Source: Methanohalophilus mahii DSM 5219
GTDB taxonomy: Archaea; Halobacteriota; Methanosarcinia; Methanosarcinales; Methanosarcinaceae
Length of the DNA: 64,000 bases
NCBI RefSeq assembly: GCF_000025865.1
Contig: NC_014002.1
Location: 1,550,001-1,614,000, forward strand
Direction of reading: 5' to 3'
Shown: piece by piece, positions 16,066 to 25,019 of the stretch
Position numbering within the stretch: the stretch's first letter is position 1
How the letters are laid out: each line of letters opens with the position of its first letter
Position numbers and translations under genes: made by a program
The notes under the pieces: model-generated
The model's database searches: none
The model's input: only the letters and a program-made list of their open reading frames with translations
What the model was told of the DNA's origin: nothing

Positions 16066-16416
16066 TCAGTCAATCTCACTTAACTGGCACCACTTGCCGT
16101 GTCCTTCCCAGACCTTCACAGAGAGAGGGAAATCCAGCTGCTGGGATAGGCGGTTATAGATATGCTCACAGAGATTTTCCGAACTTGGATACTCCAGGAT
16201 ATCATTGAGCATGCAATGATCATACTCTTTCAAAGTCGAACGGACAGTCTGTTTTACGTCATAGAAATCAATGACCATCCCGGATGGCTTTTTCTCTCCT
16301 TCAAGGACAACTTCCACTTTATAGGTATGACCGTGAACTATACCACAACTTTCATGCCCGGGCAGATAATGGGCACTGTCAATATATTCCTCTACTCCAA
16401 GTTTCATTTTTGTCAT
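16066..16416 (-). CDS. queD: 6-pyruvoyl-tetrahydropterin synthase family QueD
   Basis: A 116-aa QueD/PTPS-family protein: zinc ligands in IDSAHYL and GIVHGHTYKVEV (HGH), DFYDVKQTV, YDHCMLND, and the C-terminal VWEGHGKWCQ. QueD converts dihydroneopterin triphosphate to 6-carboxy-tetrahydropterin for preQ0, the precursor of archaeosine. The ATG at 16416 overlaps the queE stop as TAATG with a GGGGGTG site just ahead, which is preferred over a GTG five codons upstream. It is the last gene of the preQ0 operon. Confidence 0.85.
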   Translation of the reverse strand: MTKMKLGVEEYIDSAHYLPGHESCGIVHGHTYKVEVVLEGEKKPSGMVIDFYDVKQTVRSTLKEYDHCMLNDILEYPSSENLCEHIYNRLSQQLDFPLSVKVWEGHGKWCQLSEID

Positions 16417-17135
16417 TATAGGCACCCCCACATTTTGTGAGTCTGAGGGATTATTAGAGTGTTTTTGATCTCGAGTAAATTTTCCTGCAGGGAAAGTATT
16501 GTCCGTATATCTGTAGCCCCTGTGTGCTGTGTGACCGGCTGTAATACCACACAGCTTATGTAATCGGATATCTGCTCTACAACATCCATCACTTCAGCCG
16601 GTTTAGTTGAAGAAGTTACTACTATTTTACAGAAACAATCCCTGTGTTGATTGCTTTGAAGTGTGCGGAAACACTTGTATGTACGTTCGAGGTGTTCAAC
16701 AAAATTACTCCCTTCAAATTCTTCGGGTAATTTCACATCCCCGGCCACATAATCCACCGAGTCCTTCACAATCGCCGCTTTTTCAGGCAGGGTCATGTTA
16801 GTTTCAAGATAAACAGGGGCAGGCAGATCCAGACCCCTGATGAATTCTGCATGTAAAAGAGGTTCCCCTCCTGTCAGGGATACCGAATGCAGATTAACAA
16901 ATGCTCTAGTCCTCTCCTCAATGTCTGAAGCGCAAAGCATGGGTGAGAGTTTCTCAAATTCACCGCTTCCAGGCACTTTTTCAAAAAGACAATGATCCGG
17001 CTCATCGAGAGGAGTATCACAGTAAGAGCAATCCAGATTACACCCAACAAATCTGACAAAGGCCTGCCGCACCCCTACATAAGGACCCTCTCCCTGTACC
17101 GCACAGAATATCTCGGACACCGGTTTCGTTTCCAC
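16416..17135 (-). CDS. queE: 7-carboxy-7-deazaguanine synthase QueE
   Basis: A 239-aa radical SAM enzyme with the N-terminal EIFCAVQGEGPYVGVRQAFVRFVGC signature of QueE and the CNLDCSYC cluster motif (C32, C36, C39), followed by SLTGGEPLLH. It rearranges 6-carboxy-tetrahydropterin to 7-carboxy-7-deazaguanine. It starts with GTG at 17135 immediately after the DUF366 stop and ends overlapping queD, so the genes are translationally coupled. Confidence 0.85.
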   Translation of the reverse strand: METKPVSEIFCAVQGEGPYVGVRQAFVRFVGCNLDCSYCDTPLDEPDHCLFEKVPGSGEFEKLSPMLCASDIEERTRAFVNLHSVSLTGGEPLLHAEFIRGLDLPAPVYLETNMTLPEKAAIVKDSVDYVAGDVKLPEEFEGSNFVEHLERTYKCFRTLQSNQHRDCFCKIVVTSSTKPAEVMDVVEQISDYISCVVLQPVTQHTGATDIRTILSLQENLLEIKNTLIIPQTHKMWGCL

Positions 17136-17699
17136 TTAAACCACATCCAGAGGCCGGGATTTGCGAAGATCTCCTTCGATATCCTCCATCTCTTTAATGT
17201 ATCTGCCTGTGATAGCTTCCAGCAATTGCCGGGTATTTTCTGCAGCAATACCACATTCTTCCAGGTTGCCATAAAAATCATGGGATACGTTGATGCCAAA
17301 ATGTATCTTCTGTGAGACAGCAGATGTGCTTGCAATGGATACCGTCAGTTTTTTCCCATTGAAAAAAAGATCATCCCCTTCCCTGTTAGTCATGATTCCC
17401 ATAGAAGAAAGAGTTTCAGCAACAAGAGCTGTGAAAAGCCGCTGCCTGTTGTAGATCAATTTAAGGTCGGTGGAATCGAAATGCTCAATGATGAAATGAA
17501 GCATGTCCGCAGATACAATGGATTCGTTTTCCCTTTTGTCCTCAAGATCTATCATGTGTGCTAGTTGCACATCACATTGTCCTCTGAATGCCACCACAGA
17601 ATCGGCCTGTATCCCGAACATCTGGTAAGCCCAGAGAGAGGATATCTGGCTGCCGTCATAATCATAAGTCTCATCCATTATATGCGCTTCAATTCCCAT
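17136..17699 (-). CDS. DUF366 family protein
   Basis: A 187-aa protein (MGIEAHIMDETYDYDGSQ at the start) with SLWAYQMFGIQADSVVAFRG, a DLEDKRENESIVSADMLHF stretch and KIHFGINVSHDFYGNLEECG. This matches DUF366 (COG2029), an archaeal family of unknown function. The ATG at 17699 overlaps the queC stop as TAATG and the gene ends directly against queE, so it is embedded in the preQ0 operon. A role in archaeosine/preQ0 synthesis or insertion is inferred from that position only. Confidence 0.75.
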   Translation of the reverse strand: MGIEAHIMDETYDYDGSQISSLWAYQMFGIQADSVVAFRGQCDVQLAHMIDLEDKRENESIVSADMLHFIIEHFDSTDLKLIYNRQRLFTALVAETLSSMGIMTNREGDDLFFNGKKLTVSIASTSAVSQKIHFGINVSHDFYGNLEECGIAAENTRQLLEAITGRYIKEMEDIEGDLRKSRPLDVV

Positions 17700-18379
17700 T
17701 ATATGTCCTCCACTGCCGGATCCTGTACACCTGCTTTCTGGAAAGCCCGTGCCCGCCTGACACAACTTTCACACAATCCACAGGGTTTTTCTTTGCCCTG
17801 GTAGCAGCTCCAGCTTAAACCTAGAGGAGCCTGCGCCCGCACTGCTTCCTTTACAATGGCCACTTTATCCATTTCAAGCACAGGAGATATCAGTCGTACT
17901 CCATTGAGAGTGGAATAAGAAAAAGCCCTGTTGATACAGTCCACAAATTCCGGGGAATTGTCCGGGAAAGTAGCGGCTTCCTCGGCATTGAAACCGGCAA
18001 CAATATAGCCACAACCCAGGGCTTCGGCAAAAGAGGCAGCAATATTTGCCATCAAGCCGTTCCTGTTGGGAACCCAGACATTTGCGGCAGATTCAGAAGT
18101 CACTTCCCTCTTCCCAAGGTCTGCCCCGGCCATATCCGGTAAACACCCTTGCCGGTTTACCAGGGATGTTGTAGTAATATCTTTCATCCAGTCCAATGAA
18201 ATTACACGATGTGGAATGCCATAATGAGCACATATCTGCCGGGAGTGGTCAATCTCTGCATCCGCAGCCAGCTGCCCATAATCAAAGGTCAGACCAATCT
18301 GTACATCGTATTTTGCAGAAGCTATCGCAAGGGATGCGAGAGAATCCAATCCACTGCTGAGTAAACAAACCGCTTTCAT
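17699..18379 (-). CDS. queC: 7-cyano-7-deazaguanine synthase QueC
   Basis: A 226-aa PP-loop ATPase: MKAVCLLSSGLDSLASL gives the SGxDS ATP-binding loop, then FDYGQ, NVWVPNRNGLMANIAASFAEALG and the zinc site WSCYQGKEKPCGLCESC. It converts 7-carboxy-7-deazaguanine to preQ0 using ATP and ammonia. It is the first gene of the queC-DUF366-queE-queD operon. The ATG at 18379 has GGTGT ahead of it; an ATG two codons upstream (18385) is also possible. Confidence 0.88.
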   Translation of the reverse strand: MKAVCLLSSGLDSLASLAIASAKYDVQIGLTFDYGQLAADAEIDHSRQICAHYGIPHRVISLDWMKDITTTSLVNRQGCLPDMAGADLGKREVTSESAANVWVPNRNGLMANIAASFAEALGCGYIVAGFNAEEAATFPDNSPEFVDCINRAFSYSTLNGVRLISPVLEMDKVAIVKEAVRAQAPLGLSWSCYQGKEKPCGLCESCVRRARAFQKAGVQDPAVEDI

Positions 18380-18571
18380 TAACATACACCGGTATTCTTC
18401 CAGTACTCCCGGAGTATTATTTATAGATATCCCGTCGGAAATAAAAAATATAATACATATAATATAATATTATATAATATAATAATATAAAGGGTGAATT
18501 TTGTGACCGGCTTTAAAGATAAAGAAACTCTGAAATCCCAATTACAGAAAATGTACTGGATAGAAACATAA

Positions 18572-18994
18572 ATGGAACAACTTGTCATATGGGAGTCATG
18601 CATCGAACTCATGGGAGAAGATCTGGATGCCCTTGAAAGACTTGCAAATGATTCAAACAAACACGGCCTGAAACTCAAAAACTGGATGGAAAAGACAGAT
18701 ATCCCACTTCCAGATAAAATACCAAGAGGGCTTCCTCAAAAAATATTTGATTTTGAGAATATGGATAGTCCCGAAATGTTCAAAGCAATAATGAAATATG
18801 AAATCCTTGCACGAGATGTTTACAAGAATATCACTGAGACCGAGCCCCATATAATTGAAGAACTGCTTCCTGATGAAAATGACCAGAAGGCTTTCATCAA
18901 GGACATGGAACATATCTCTAAAGAGGAAGAACGTCACAGGCAGATCTGTGAGGAAAGAGTCGGCGGATTTAAGACAATAAGGGGCAAAAGGTGA
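18572..18994 (+). CDS. Ferritin-like helical protein, apparently split by an in-frame stop
   Basis: A 140-aa mostly helical protein with ExxE/H pairs spaced as in ferritin-like four-helix bundles (WESCIELMGEDLDALER, NDSNKH, MKYEILARDVYKNITE, MEHISKEEERHRQICEE). The same frame continues upstream: GTG at 18503, with AGGGTGA 8 bases ahead, encodes 22 residues (FKDKETLKSQLQKMYWIE) ending in TAA at 18569, directly before the ATG used here. The upstream piece looks like the missing start of the first helix and has the better ribosome binding site. So the intact gene may have been 18503-18994, now interrupted by a stop or by a sequencing error. Metal binding is inferred. Confidence 0.55.
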   Translation: MEQLVIWESCIELMGEDLDALERLANDSNKHGLKLKNWMEKTDIPLPDKIPRGLPQKIFDFENMDSPEMFKAIMKYEILARDVYKNITETEPHIIEELLPDENDQKAFIKDMEHISKEEERHRQICEERVGGFKTIRGKR

Positions 18995-19021
18995 GGGGCT
19001 ACCTGCCCTTACCAGACATAA

Positions 19022-20002
19022 TCAGAACAATTTTGCCTTCGAGCCTATACCTTTATTTTTTGCTTTTTTATAAACCAGATTGGCGGTCACAATATCCTGT
19101 ATCGCAAGTCCCGTTGAATCAAAAACTGTGACCTGAGAATCCGATTCACGGCCCTCATGCAGACCGGCAACTATCTGACCCAGCTGGGTGAAGATATCTT
19201 CTTGTCGGATGTAACCCTCTGAAAGGGGAACATTCACTTCCCCGGAATGGGTAGCCTGTGCCATATCATCGACCACAACCCTTGATTTCCGGAGGATGCA
19301 GGGATCCAGCTCTTCCTTGCCCCTGGCATCAGCCCCGATAGCATTGATGTGGATACCCTCCGCCAACCATTGTGCTTTGATGATTGGCTGTCTTGAAGGA
19401 GTGGTGGTTACCAGAATATCCGCATTGCAGGCTTTCTGGATACTATCAACCACTGTTATGTCACAGCATGCAACTGGTTCCATTCCTTCTTTGAATTTTT
19501 CCGCCCTTGAAGTGTCCAGATCAAACACATATACCTGCTCAAGATCGAAAACATTCGATATAGCCTCTAATTGTGTCCTGGCTTGGTTACCTGCTCCCAC
19601 CATCCCCACGACACTGCTGCTTTCACGTGCAAGATATCGAGCTGCCACACCTCCTGCTGCGCCGGTGCGTATATCCGTGAGGTATGTACCATCCATCATG
19701 GCAAGGGGCGCACCAGTAGACGTGGAATTAAGTATAACAGTCGCCATAACCGTAGGCAAGCCTACCTTACGGTTTTCAGGATGAACATTTACTACCTTGA
19801 CACCTGCAACATCCTCTTCCTCCAGAAAGGCGGGCATTGTGCGTAAATCACCATTATGTTCGGTAAAATAAAGATAGGATTTGGGTGGCATCTGTACCTT
19901 ATTCCTGCCATGCTGGGCAAAGGCCATTTCCACTGCCTCCAGAGCTGAAGGCATGTCCAGCAGGGATTTCACATCATCCTGATCAAGCCATAGTATTTCC
20001 AA
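19022..20002 (-). CDS. ala: Alanine dehydrogenase (ornithine cyclodeaminase family)
   Basis: A 326-aa protein of the OCD/mu-crystallin family, closest by memory to the archaeal NAD-dependent alanine dehydrogenase. Motifs: MPPKSYLYF, DLRTMPAFL, AGVKVVNVHP, TGAAGGVAARYLA, the Rossmann loop VGMVGAGNQARTQLEA, TTTPSRQPI, HINAIGADARGKEELD and FDSTGLAIQD. It interconverts alanine and pyruvate with NAD(H). The start is taken as TTG at 20002 (LEILWLDQDDV), with GGTGAT just ahead, because family members start there; a longer frame to 20089 would overlap the divergent gene. Confidence 0.78.
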   Translation of the reverse strand: MEILWLDQDDVKSLLDMPSALEAVEMAFAQHGRNKVQMPPKSYLYFTEHNGDLRTMPAFLEEEDVAGVKVVNVHPENRKVGLPTVMATVILNSTSTGAPLAMMDGTYLTDIRTGAAGGVAARYLARESSSVVGMVGAGNQARTQLEAISNVFDLEQVYVFDLDTSRAEKFKEGMEPVACCDITVVDSIQKACNADILVTTTPSRQPIIKAQWLAEGIHINAIGADARGKEELDPCILRKSRVVVDDMAQATHSGEVNVPLSEGYIRQEDIFTQLGQIVAGLHEGRESDSQVTVFDSTGLAIQDIVTANLVYKKAKNKGIGSKAKLF

Positions 20003-20064
20003 AAAATCACCATTAAAGGGTGGTTGCCAACAGGTATAAAACTTATCGAAAGAGATTTTCAGGT

Positions 20065-20760
20065 ATGACATCTGCCGCAGGTAGCGCATCAGTCGAAAAA
20101 CTCAAAAATAAACTGAAGGAACCTGCAGCCGACATAAGGTACCTTCTCTGCCGGGGATACAGGAGAAAAGGTGCAATCAGGTTTGTCAGCAACCATTACC
20201 GCCTGGCAGAGGAAGAAAGACACATCCTCACAAGACTTGTATTTGACCCGGAGACCGCAGCCAAGCGCAATGAGAAAAGGCTCACATGCTCTCAACTTAA
20301 AGGATGTGATATCTTCATAGACGGATACAATGTACTGATAACAATGGAAAGCGTGCTTCAGAATGAGACAGTATGGTTTGCAGACGATGGATTCCTGCGT
20401 GACACCCGCGGAATTTTCAAGAACCACACCAATACAACTACAACCTATCAGGCGGTCGATGAGATGCTGACCACACTCTCGGTACTGGCAGTAAATTCTG
20501 CAACAATCCTTCTTGACAGCCAGATGAGCAACAGCGGTAAACTTGCACAATATATCCGCAGGAGAGCAACAAAATACCCTTTCACGGTAGAAGTCAGGAC
20601 ATCAAAAAATGTGGATTTCGACCTCAAACAGGCAGGCCATCTTGGAGTTATCGCAACCGCTGACAGCGTCATTGTGGATGCCGTGGAAAGGGCGGCCGAC
20701 CTAACTGCATGCTGGATGAAGATAAAAGGCATCCAGGGAGAGAGCATTGGGGATAACTGA
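20065..20760 (+). CDS. DUF434 family protein
   Basis: A 231-aa protein: an N-terminal helical part (SVEKLKNKLKEPAADIRYLLCRGYRRKGAIRFVSNHY) then a DUF434-like alpha/beta domain with DIFIDGYNVLITMES, ADDGFLRDTRG, ATILLDSQMSNSGKLA and GVIATADSVIVD. The pattern of conserved Asp residues recalls NYN/PIN-like nucleases, so an RNA-processing role is possible but unproven. It is divergent from the alanine dehydrogenase. The ATG at 20065 is preferred; the frame is open to 20020. Confidence 0.65.
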   Translation: MTSAAGSASVEKLKNKLKEPAADIRYLLCRGYRRKGAIRFVSNHYRLAEEERHILTRLVFDPETAAKRNEKRLTCSQLKGCDIFIDGYNVLITMESVLQNETVWFADDGFLRDTRGIFKNHTNTTTTYQAVDEMLTTLSVLAVNSATILLDSQMSNSGKLAQYIRRRATKYPFTVEVRTSKNVDFDLKQAGHLGVIATADSVIVDAVERAADLTACWMKIKGIQGESIGDN

Positions 20761-20850
20761 TGATTTGATCGCAACAAAATATTGTGATTATATACCCAAA
20801 AGTAGCCTCAAATAGAATACAAATATAAACTTAATTTCATATTATGTATT

Positions 20851-22284
20851 ATGTATGAATTGGTATCTCCCATCAACACCTATGCTGTAGCCAAATACAT
20901 AGGTTACCTGTTGATGATATTTGCCTTGGTTTTAACCGTACCGGTGGGAGCGGCATTACTGCTGGGCGATTTTTCATCTGCCTATTATTATGCACTCACA
21001 TCTATCATTACAGGAATGTTAGGGTTTGCAATCTATAAGGTACTCCCGGAATATGAGCTGGAAACAAAGGATGCCATTGTACTTGCAGCTCTTGCATTCC
21101 CACTTATATCTGTCGTTTCATCCATACCAATGTCCCTTACAACGGGTATGCCTTTTATTGATGCATTCTTTGAGAGCGTTTCCGCAACTACCACCACAGG
21201 ACTCAGTGTGGCCCCCACTGATGCAGGACCTGTTTTCCTGTTTAGCCGGGCATGGTCCCAATGGGTAGGTGGTATAGGCATCATACTGATAGCCCTCTCG
21301 GTATTTGTCAACCCCGGAGCCTCTGCTTTCAGGATATACAAAGCATATTCCGGTGAAAAACCGATAAAACCAACCGTGGTTTCAACCACACGCCTGATTG
21401 GGAAAATCTATGTGGCAATAACGGTTATTGCAACAGCCATTCTTCTGCTGAGTGGTATGTCACTGTTCGACGCGATAGCACACGGCCTGAGCAGTGTCTC
21501 AACAGGTGGCTTTTCCACAAGACCAGGCAGTGTCGGGGAATTCGGGCATATTCTAGTCCCCCTGACTATCGCCATAGCCTGTATAATGGGGGCAATCAAT
21601 TTTGAACTGTACCCAGAGGTCCTCAAAAATCCCAAAAAAATAGCAGAAAACCTTGAACTCAGGTATTTTTTCATCATTGCGGGCATAGGGACTCTTATCT
21701 TCACTTTTTCTATTTTGCAAGACCCTGGAATACAGCTGGGGACTACTGAAATCGCCTTTCAGGTCATATCTGCCCTCACAACAGCAGGTTTTTCAACCCT
21801 TGACATGTCGGTTTTGCCCGATTCATCAAAGGCAGCCCTAAGCGGTCTTATGTGGATAGGAGGAAGCATAGGTTCCACAGCTGGCGGAATCAAGATATTC
21901 CGACTAATAGTACTTGCGGGGCTTATCCGGTTTGTATTCCTGCGCTTCTTTCTGCCCAAAGAAACGGTCACACCATTCAGGATCAGAGGCCGCATTATAG
22001 AAAACGATGAAATGTACCAGATAACAGTTTTCGTGGCCCTTTATGTGGTCATCGTTATTGTTTCAACATATATCCTGATGCTTCATGGCATTGGTACGGA
22101 AAATGCCATATTTGAGGTTTCAAGTGCACTTGGTACAGTCGGCCTTTCTGCAGGGGTAACAGATGCAACTATGCCTTCAATACTTAAACTTGTGTTGTGT
22201 TTTGACATGCTTCTTGGAAGGATTGAAATCATACCAATACTAATATTGTTTATGCCGAGGACCTGGATACAGGGAGCAAGATAA
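20851..22284 (+). CDS. trkH: TrkH potassium uptake membrane subunit
   Basis: A 477-aa TrkH/KtrB-type ion channel subunit with about ten membrane segments. The four pore-loop repeats with the selectivity glycine are visible, for example SATTTTGLS, GLSSVSTGGFST, ISALTTAGFSTLD and SALGTVGLSAG. It imports K+, gated by the cytoplasmic TrkA encoded 12 bases downstream. A TATA-like AAATATAAA about 25-30 bases before the ATG and the absence of a ribosome binding site suggest a leaderless transcript. Confidence 0.88.
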   Translation: MYELVSPINTYAVAKYIGYLLMIFALVLTVPVGAALLLGDFSSAYYYALTSIITGMLGFAIYKVLPEYELETKDAIVLAALAFPLISVVSSIPMSLTTGMPFIDAFFESVSATTTTGLSVAPTDAGPVFLFSRAWSQWVGGIGIILIALSVFVNPGASAFRIYKAYSGEKPIKPTVVSTTRLIGKIYVAITVIATAILLLSGMSLFDAIAHGLSSVSTGGFSTRPGSVGEFGHILVPLTIAIACIMGAINFELYPEVLKNPKKIAENLELRYFFIIAGIGTLIFTFSILQDPGIQLGTTEIAFQVISALTTAGFSTLDMSVLPDSSKAALSGLMWIGGSIGSTAGGIKIFRLIVLAGLIRFVFLRFFLPKETVTPFRIRGRIIENDEMYQITVFVALYVVIVIVSTYILMLHGIGTENAIFEVSSALGTVGLSAGVTDATMPSILKLVLCFDMLLGRIEIIPILILFMPRTWIQGAR

Positions 22285-22296
22285 GGAGTAATATAA

Positions 22297-22953
22297 ATGA
22301 GAGTCATAATAGTAGGCGGTGGGGCGTTGGGACAACATTTGACCAAGAACCTGATCGAGCAGGGATACGAAATCATCCTGATAGAACGGGATGCTGAACA
22401 TGCCAAAAAACTTGCCGAGTCATTTGATTGTACGATCATCAATGCCGAAGGAACCAAGCCCGACATACTTGAAAAAGCAGAAATCGAGAAAGCTGATGCT
22501 GTTGTCGCCTGTACAGATAACGACCAGAACAATATCCTGATAGGCTTGATAGCCAGAAGTTCCAATACTGAAAAAATTATTGTCAAAACAAATGAAGAGC
22601 AGTTCATGGCAGTGGCAAGGAAACTGGGATTCCGTCATATCATTAATCCTTCGAACACTTCTTCCATGATAATATCGGATGTACTAAGAGGTGTGGACAC
22701 AATGGAACTAAGTAACCTTGTACGTTCCAATGTACGTTTCATCAGTACAATCATAGGCGATAAAACTGCTGGAAAGCATCTTTCAGAACTCTCCCTTCCC
22801 TCAGAAAGTGCATTTGTAGGCCTCTACCGAGAGTCAAATTTTATTCTGGCAGGAGAGGATCCCAAAATTAAGAAGGGAGACGAGTTAGTGGTAGTCACAA
22901 ATAGTGACCAGATGAACACAATATATGACCAGTTCGATGAAAGCGGGGTATGA
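22297..22953 (+). CDS. trkA: TrkA potassium channel regulator (single RCK)
   Basis: A 218-aa TrkA: an N-terminal Rossmann RCK_N (VIIVGGGALGQHLTKNL, VACTDNDQNNILIG) and a C-terminal RCK_C (DKTAGKHLSELSLPSESAFVGLYR). It binds NAD(H) or ATP and gates TrkH. AAGGAG precedes the ATG. Together with trkH it forms a two-gene operon. A larger two-RCK TrkA is at 53075. Confidence 0.88.
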   Translation: MRVIIVGGGALGQHLTKNLIEQGYEIILIERDAEHAKKLAESFDCTIINAEGTKPDILEKAEIEKADAVVACTDNDQNNILIGLIARSSNTEKIIVKTNEEQFMAVARKLGFRHIINPSNTSSMIISDVLRGVDTMELSNLVRSNVRFISTIIGDKTAGKHLSELSLPSESAFVGLYRESNFILAGEDPKIKKGDELVVVTNSDQMNTIYDQFDESGV

Positions 22954-23054
22954 TAATTTACTTTGTTATACATTTTTCAGAGGCAACAGTTAGATACATA
23001 AGAGACATAGATCATATATTCTATGATTATAAAATATAATAGGGAGTGTAATGA

Positions 23055-23312
23055 ATGCCAGAAGAAATGAGTCCTGAGGAAATGGAACAAAAGAAAGAAA
23101 TGGTAATATCCATGTGCATATGCCCAAGCTGTCCCTCGTGGGTCGAATGCGGGGAAAAGGGAGGCTATTGCTTCCCAACCATCGGCAAAAGTGACTGTAT
23201 TAATGAAGAGAGTGGCTGTATCTGCGGAGGATGTCCGGTAACCGAAGAGATGGGGCTTACTAACGTCTATTACTGTACCAGGGGATCCGAGAAGGAACAG
23301 CTTGGGAAGTAA
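23055..23312 (+). CDS. Cysteine-rich DUF2769 protein
   Basis: An 85-aa protein with eleven cysteines, in the pattern CICPSCPSWVECGEKGGYCFPTIGKSDC and GCICGGCPV, ending CTRGSEKEQLGK. This matches DUF2769, a family frequent in methanogens and thought to bind metal or an iron-sulfur cluster. GGGAG lies upstream; an overlapping ATG four bases earlier is out of frame. Function unknown. Confidence 0.75.
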   Translation: MPEEMSPEEMEQKKEMVISMCICPSCPSWVECGEKGGYCFPTIGKSDCINEESGCICGGCPVTEEMGLTNVYYCTRGSEKEQLGK

Positions 23313-23460
23313 TCCTTCCATAATATCTTTTTTTGAACATACATATTCCGTGCAGTACGTCAGGGAAAATATATTGTAATTTTATATGTGCCCACATTGA
23401 ACCTGCATATCCCGCAAATCCCTCCTGGAAAACAAAAGTAAGATAGCAAAATGTGATACA

Positions 23461-24945
23461 ATGTCCAAATACCGATGCGAGATCTGTAATGTTTTTGAGT
23501 ACGACGACGATAGGGGAAATTCACTTACGGATATCAAGCCGGATACAAAACCCGAGGATTTCCCTGATGACTGGGAATGTCCTATCTGTAAAGCGAATAA
23601 GACCCACTTAAAACCCATAAAAGAGAAGAAGGCTCAGACCCATGTCGATGAAGTTGTAACCTGTCCCCACTGTGGTGCAAAAAGCAGGATGTCAATAACC
23701 ACCCTCGACAAGGAGCTGGGTGGGTATCTGGGGGAGTGGAAAAGGGAATCAGATGAACTGGAAAGCCATATGTCAGATATCCACCAGATATCCGTCACAG
23801 GTGAATCCATAATCGAACCCATGAGAACAAAAATGGACGTGGTCTCCTGGGACGATATACTTATAAAAGGGGCCCAACTTGCAAAACTTCCTTTAAACCA
23901 CGAAGAAGCAGTGAATACTGGTACAACAATCGGTCCAAAAGCAAAACAACCCCCTATGATAGATACTCCTCTTTACATTACCCATATGTCATACGGAGCA
24001 CTCTCCAGGGAGGTCAAGATCTCCCTGGCAACCGGGAGTGCTGCTGTGGGAACCGCCATGTGTTCAGGGGAAGGCGGAATCCTGCAGGAATCTTTTGAAA
24101 AGGCACACAAATACATATTCGAATACGTACCCAACAGGTACAGTGTCACTGATGAGAATCTCAAAAAAGTGGATGCCATCGAAATAAAGATCGGCCAGTC
24201 AGTAAAACCCGGGATGGGAGGACAATTGCCGGCCGAGAAAGTAACTCCTGAAATTGCAAAAGTCAGGGGATTTCCTGAAGGAGTGGATGTTATATCTCCG
24301 TCCCGGTATGAGGACATTAAGAACAAAGATGACCTCAAGAACAAGGTTTCATGGCTCAGGGAAAAATCCGGGGGCAAACCAATCGGCATCAAGATAGCAG
24401 CAGGCAATATCGAAGCAGATCTTGAGGTTGCAATCCATGCAGAACCTGATTTTATTACAATCGACGGGAGACCAGGAGCAACCGCGGCTGCAAAGAAGTT
24501 TGTCAAACAGGCAACCTCAATGCCTACACTGTTCGCCCTGTACAGAGCCAGGAAATTTCTGGATGACAGGAACATAAAGGACATCTCACTGGTAATCACA
24601 GGTGGCCTGAGGGTTTCCTCTGATTTTGCAAAGGCACTTGCAATGGGAGCCGATGCCATAGCAATAGGTACTGCCGCTCTTATGGCATGTGCATGCCAGC
24701 AATATCGTTTGTGTGACACCGGACAGTGTCCTGTAGGGGTTACCACCCAGGATCCGGAGCTTCGAAAGAGACTGAAGATCGAATATTCGGCTAAAAAACT
24801 GGAGCATTTCCTGAGAGTTTCAACGGAGGAACTGAAGGATTTTGCCCGGTTGACTGGCAACGATGATGTCCATAAATTAAGCACAGAGGACCTGTGCACC
24901 ACAAACACGGAAATTTCAGGAAATACTGATATCGGGCATGTCTGA
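23461..24945 (+). CDS. Rubredoxin-fused glutamate synthase-like FMN enzyme
   Basis: A 494-aa protein. Residues 1-50 are a rubredoxin-like domain (CEIC, CPIC knuckles); residues 60-75 hold another CPHC pair; from about 110 on comes the FMN-binding central domain of glutamate synthase (TPLYITHMSYGALSREVK, MCSGEGGILQES, IEIKIGQSVKPGMGGQLP, TIDGRPGATAAAKK, ITGGLRVSSDFAKALAMGADAIAIGTAAL) with a 3Fe-4S-type Cys set in CACQQYRLCDTGQCPVG. The amidotransferase domain is absent. It probably makes glutamate with reduced ferredoxin or rubredoxin as donor. The gene stands alone. Confidence 0.82.
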   Translation: MSKYRCEICNVFEYDDDRGNSLTDIKPDTKPEDFPDDWECPICKANKTHLKPIKEKKAQTHVDEVVTCPHCGAKSRMSITTLDKELGGYLGEWKRESDELESHMSDIHQISVTGESIIEPMRTKMDVVSWDDILIKGAQLAKLPLNHEEAVNTGTTIGPKAKQPPMIDTPLYITHMSYGALSREVKISLATGSAAVGTAMCSGEGGILQESFEKAHKYIFEYVPNRYSVTDENLKKVDAIEIKIGQSVKPGMGGQLPAEKVTPEIAKVRGFPEGVDVISPSRYEDIKNKDDLKNKVSWLREKSGGKPIGIKIAAGNIEADLEVAIHAEPDFITIDGRPGATAAAKKFVKQATSMPTLFALYRARKFLDDRNIKDISLVITGGLRVSSDFAKALAMGADAIAIGTAALMACACQQYRLCDTGQCPVGVTTQDPELRKRLKIEYSAKKLEHFLRVSTEELKDFARLTGNDDVHKLSTEDLCTTNTEISGNTDIGHV

Positions 24946-25019
24946 TAAAAGACATGTCACTTTTTTCCCACTTACGGGACAAAAACATAATTATCCGATC
25001 AGGATTACATTAAATCCGG

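Noticed and set aside
18421-18500. AT-rich TATAATATTATA-type run as a replication origin or attachment site
   Set aside because: Simple AT-rich promoter region; no origin boxes, Orc1/Cdc6 gene or repeats.
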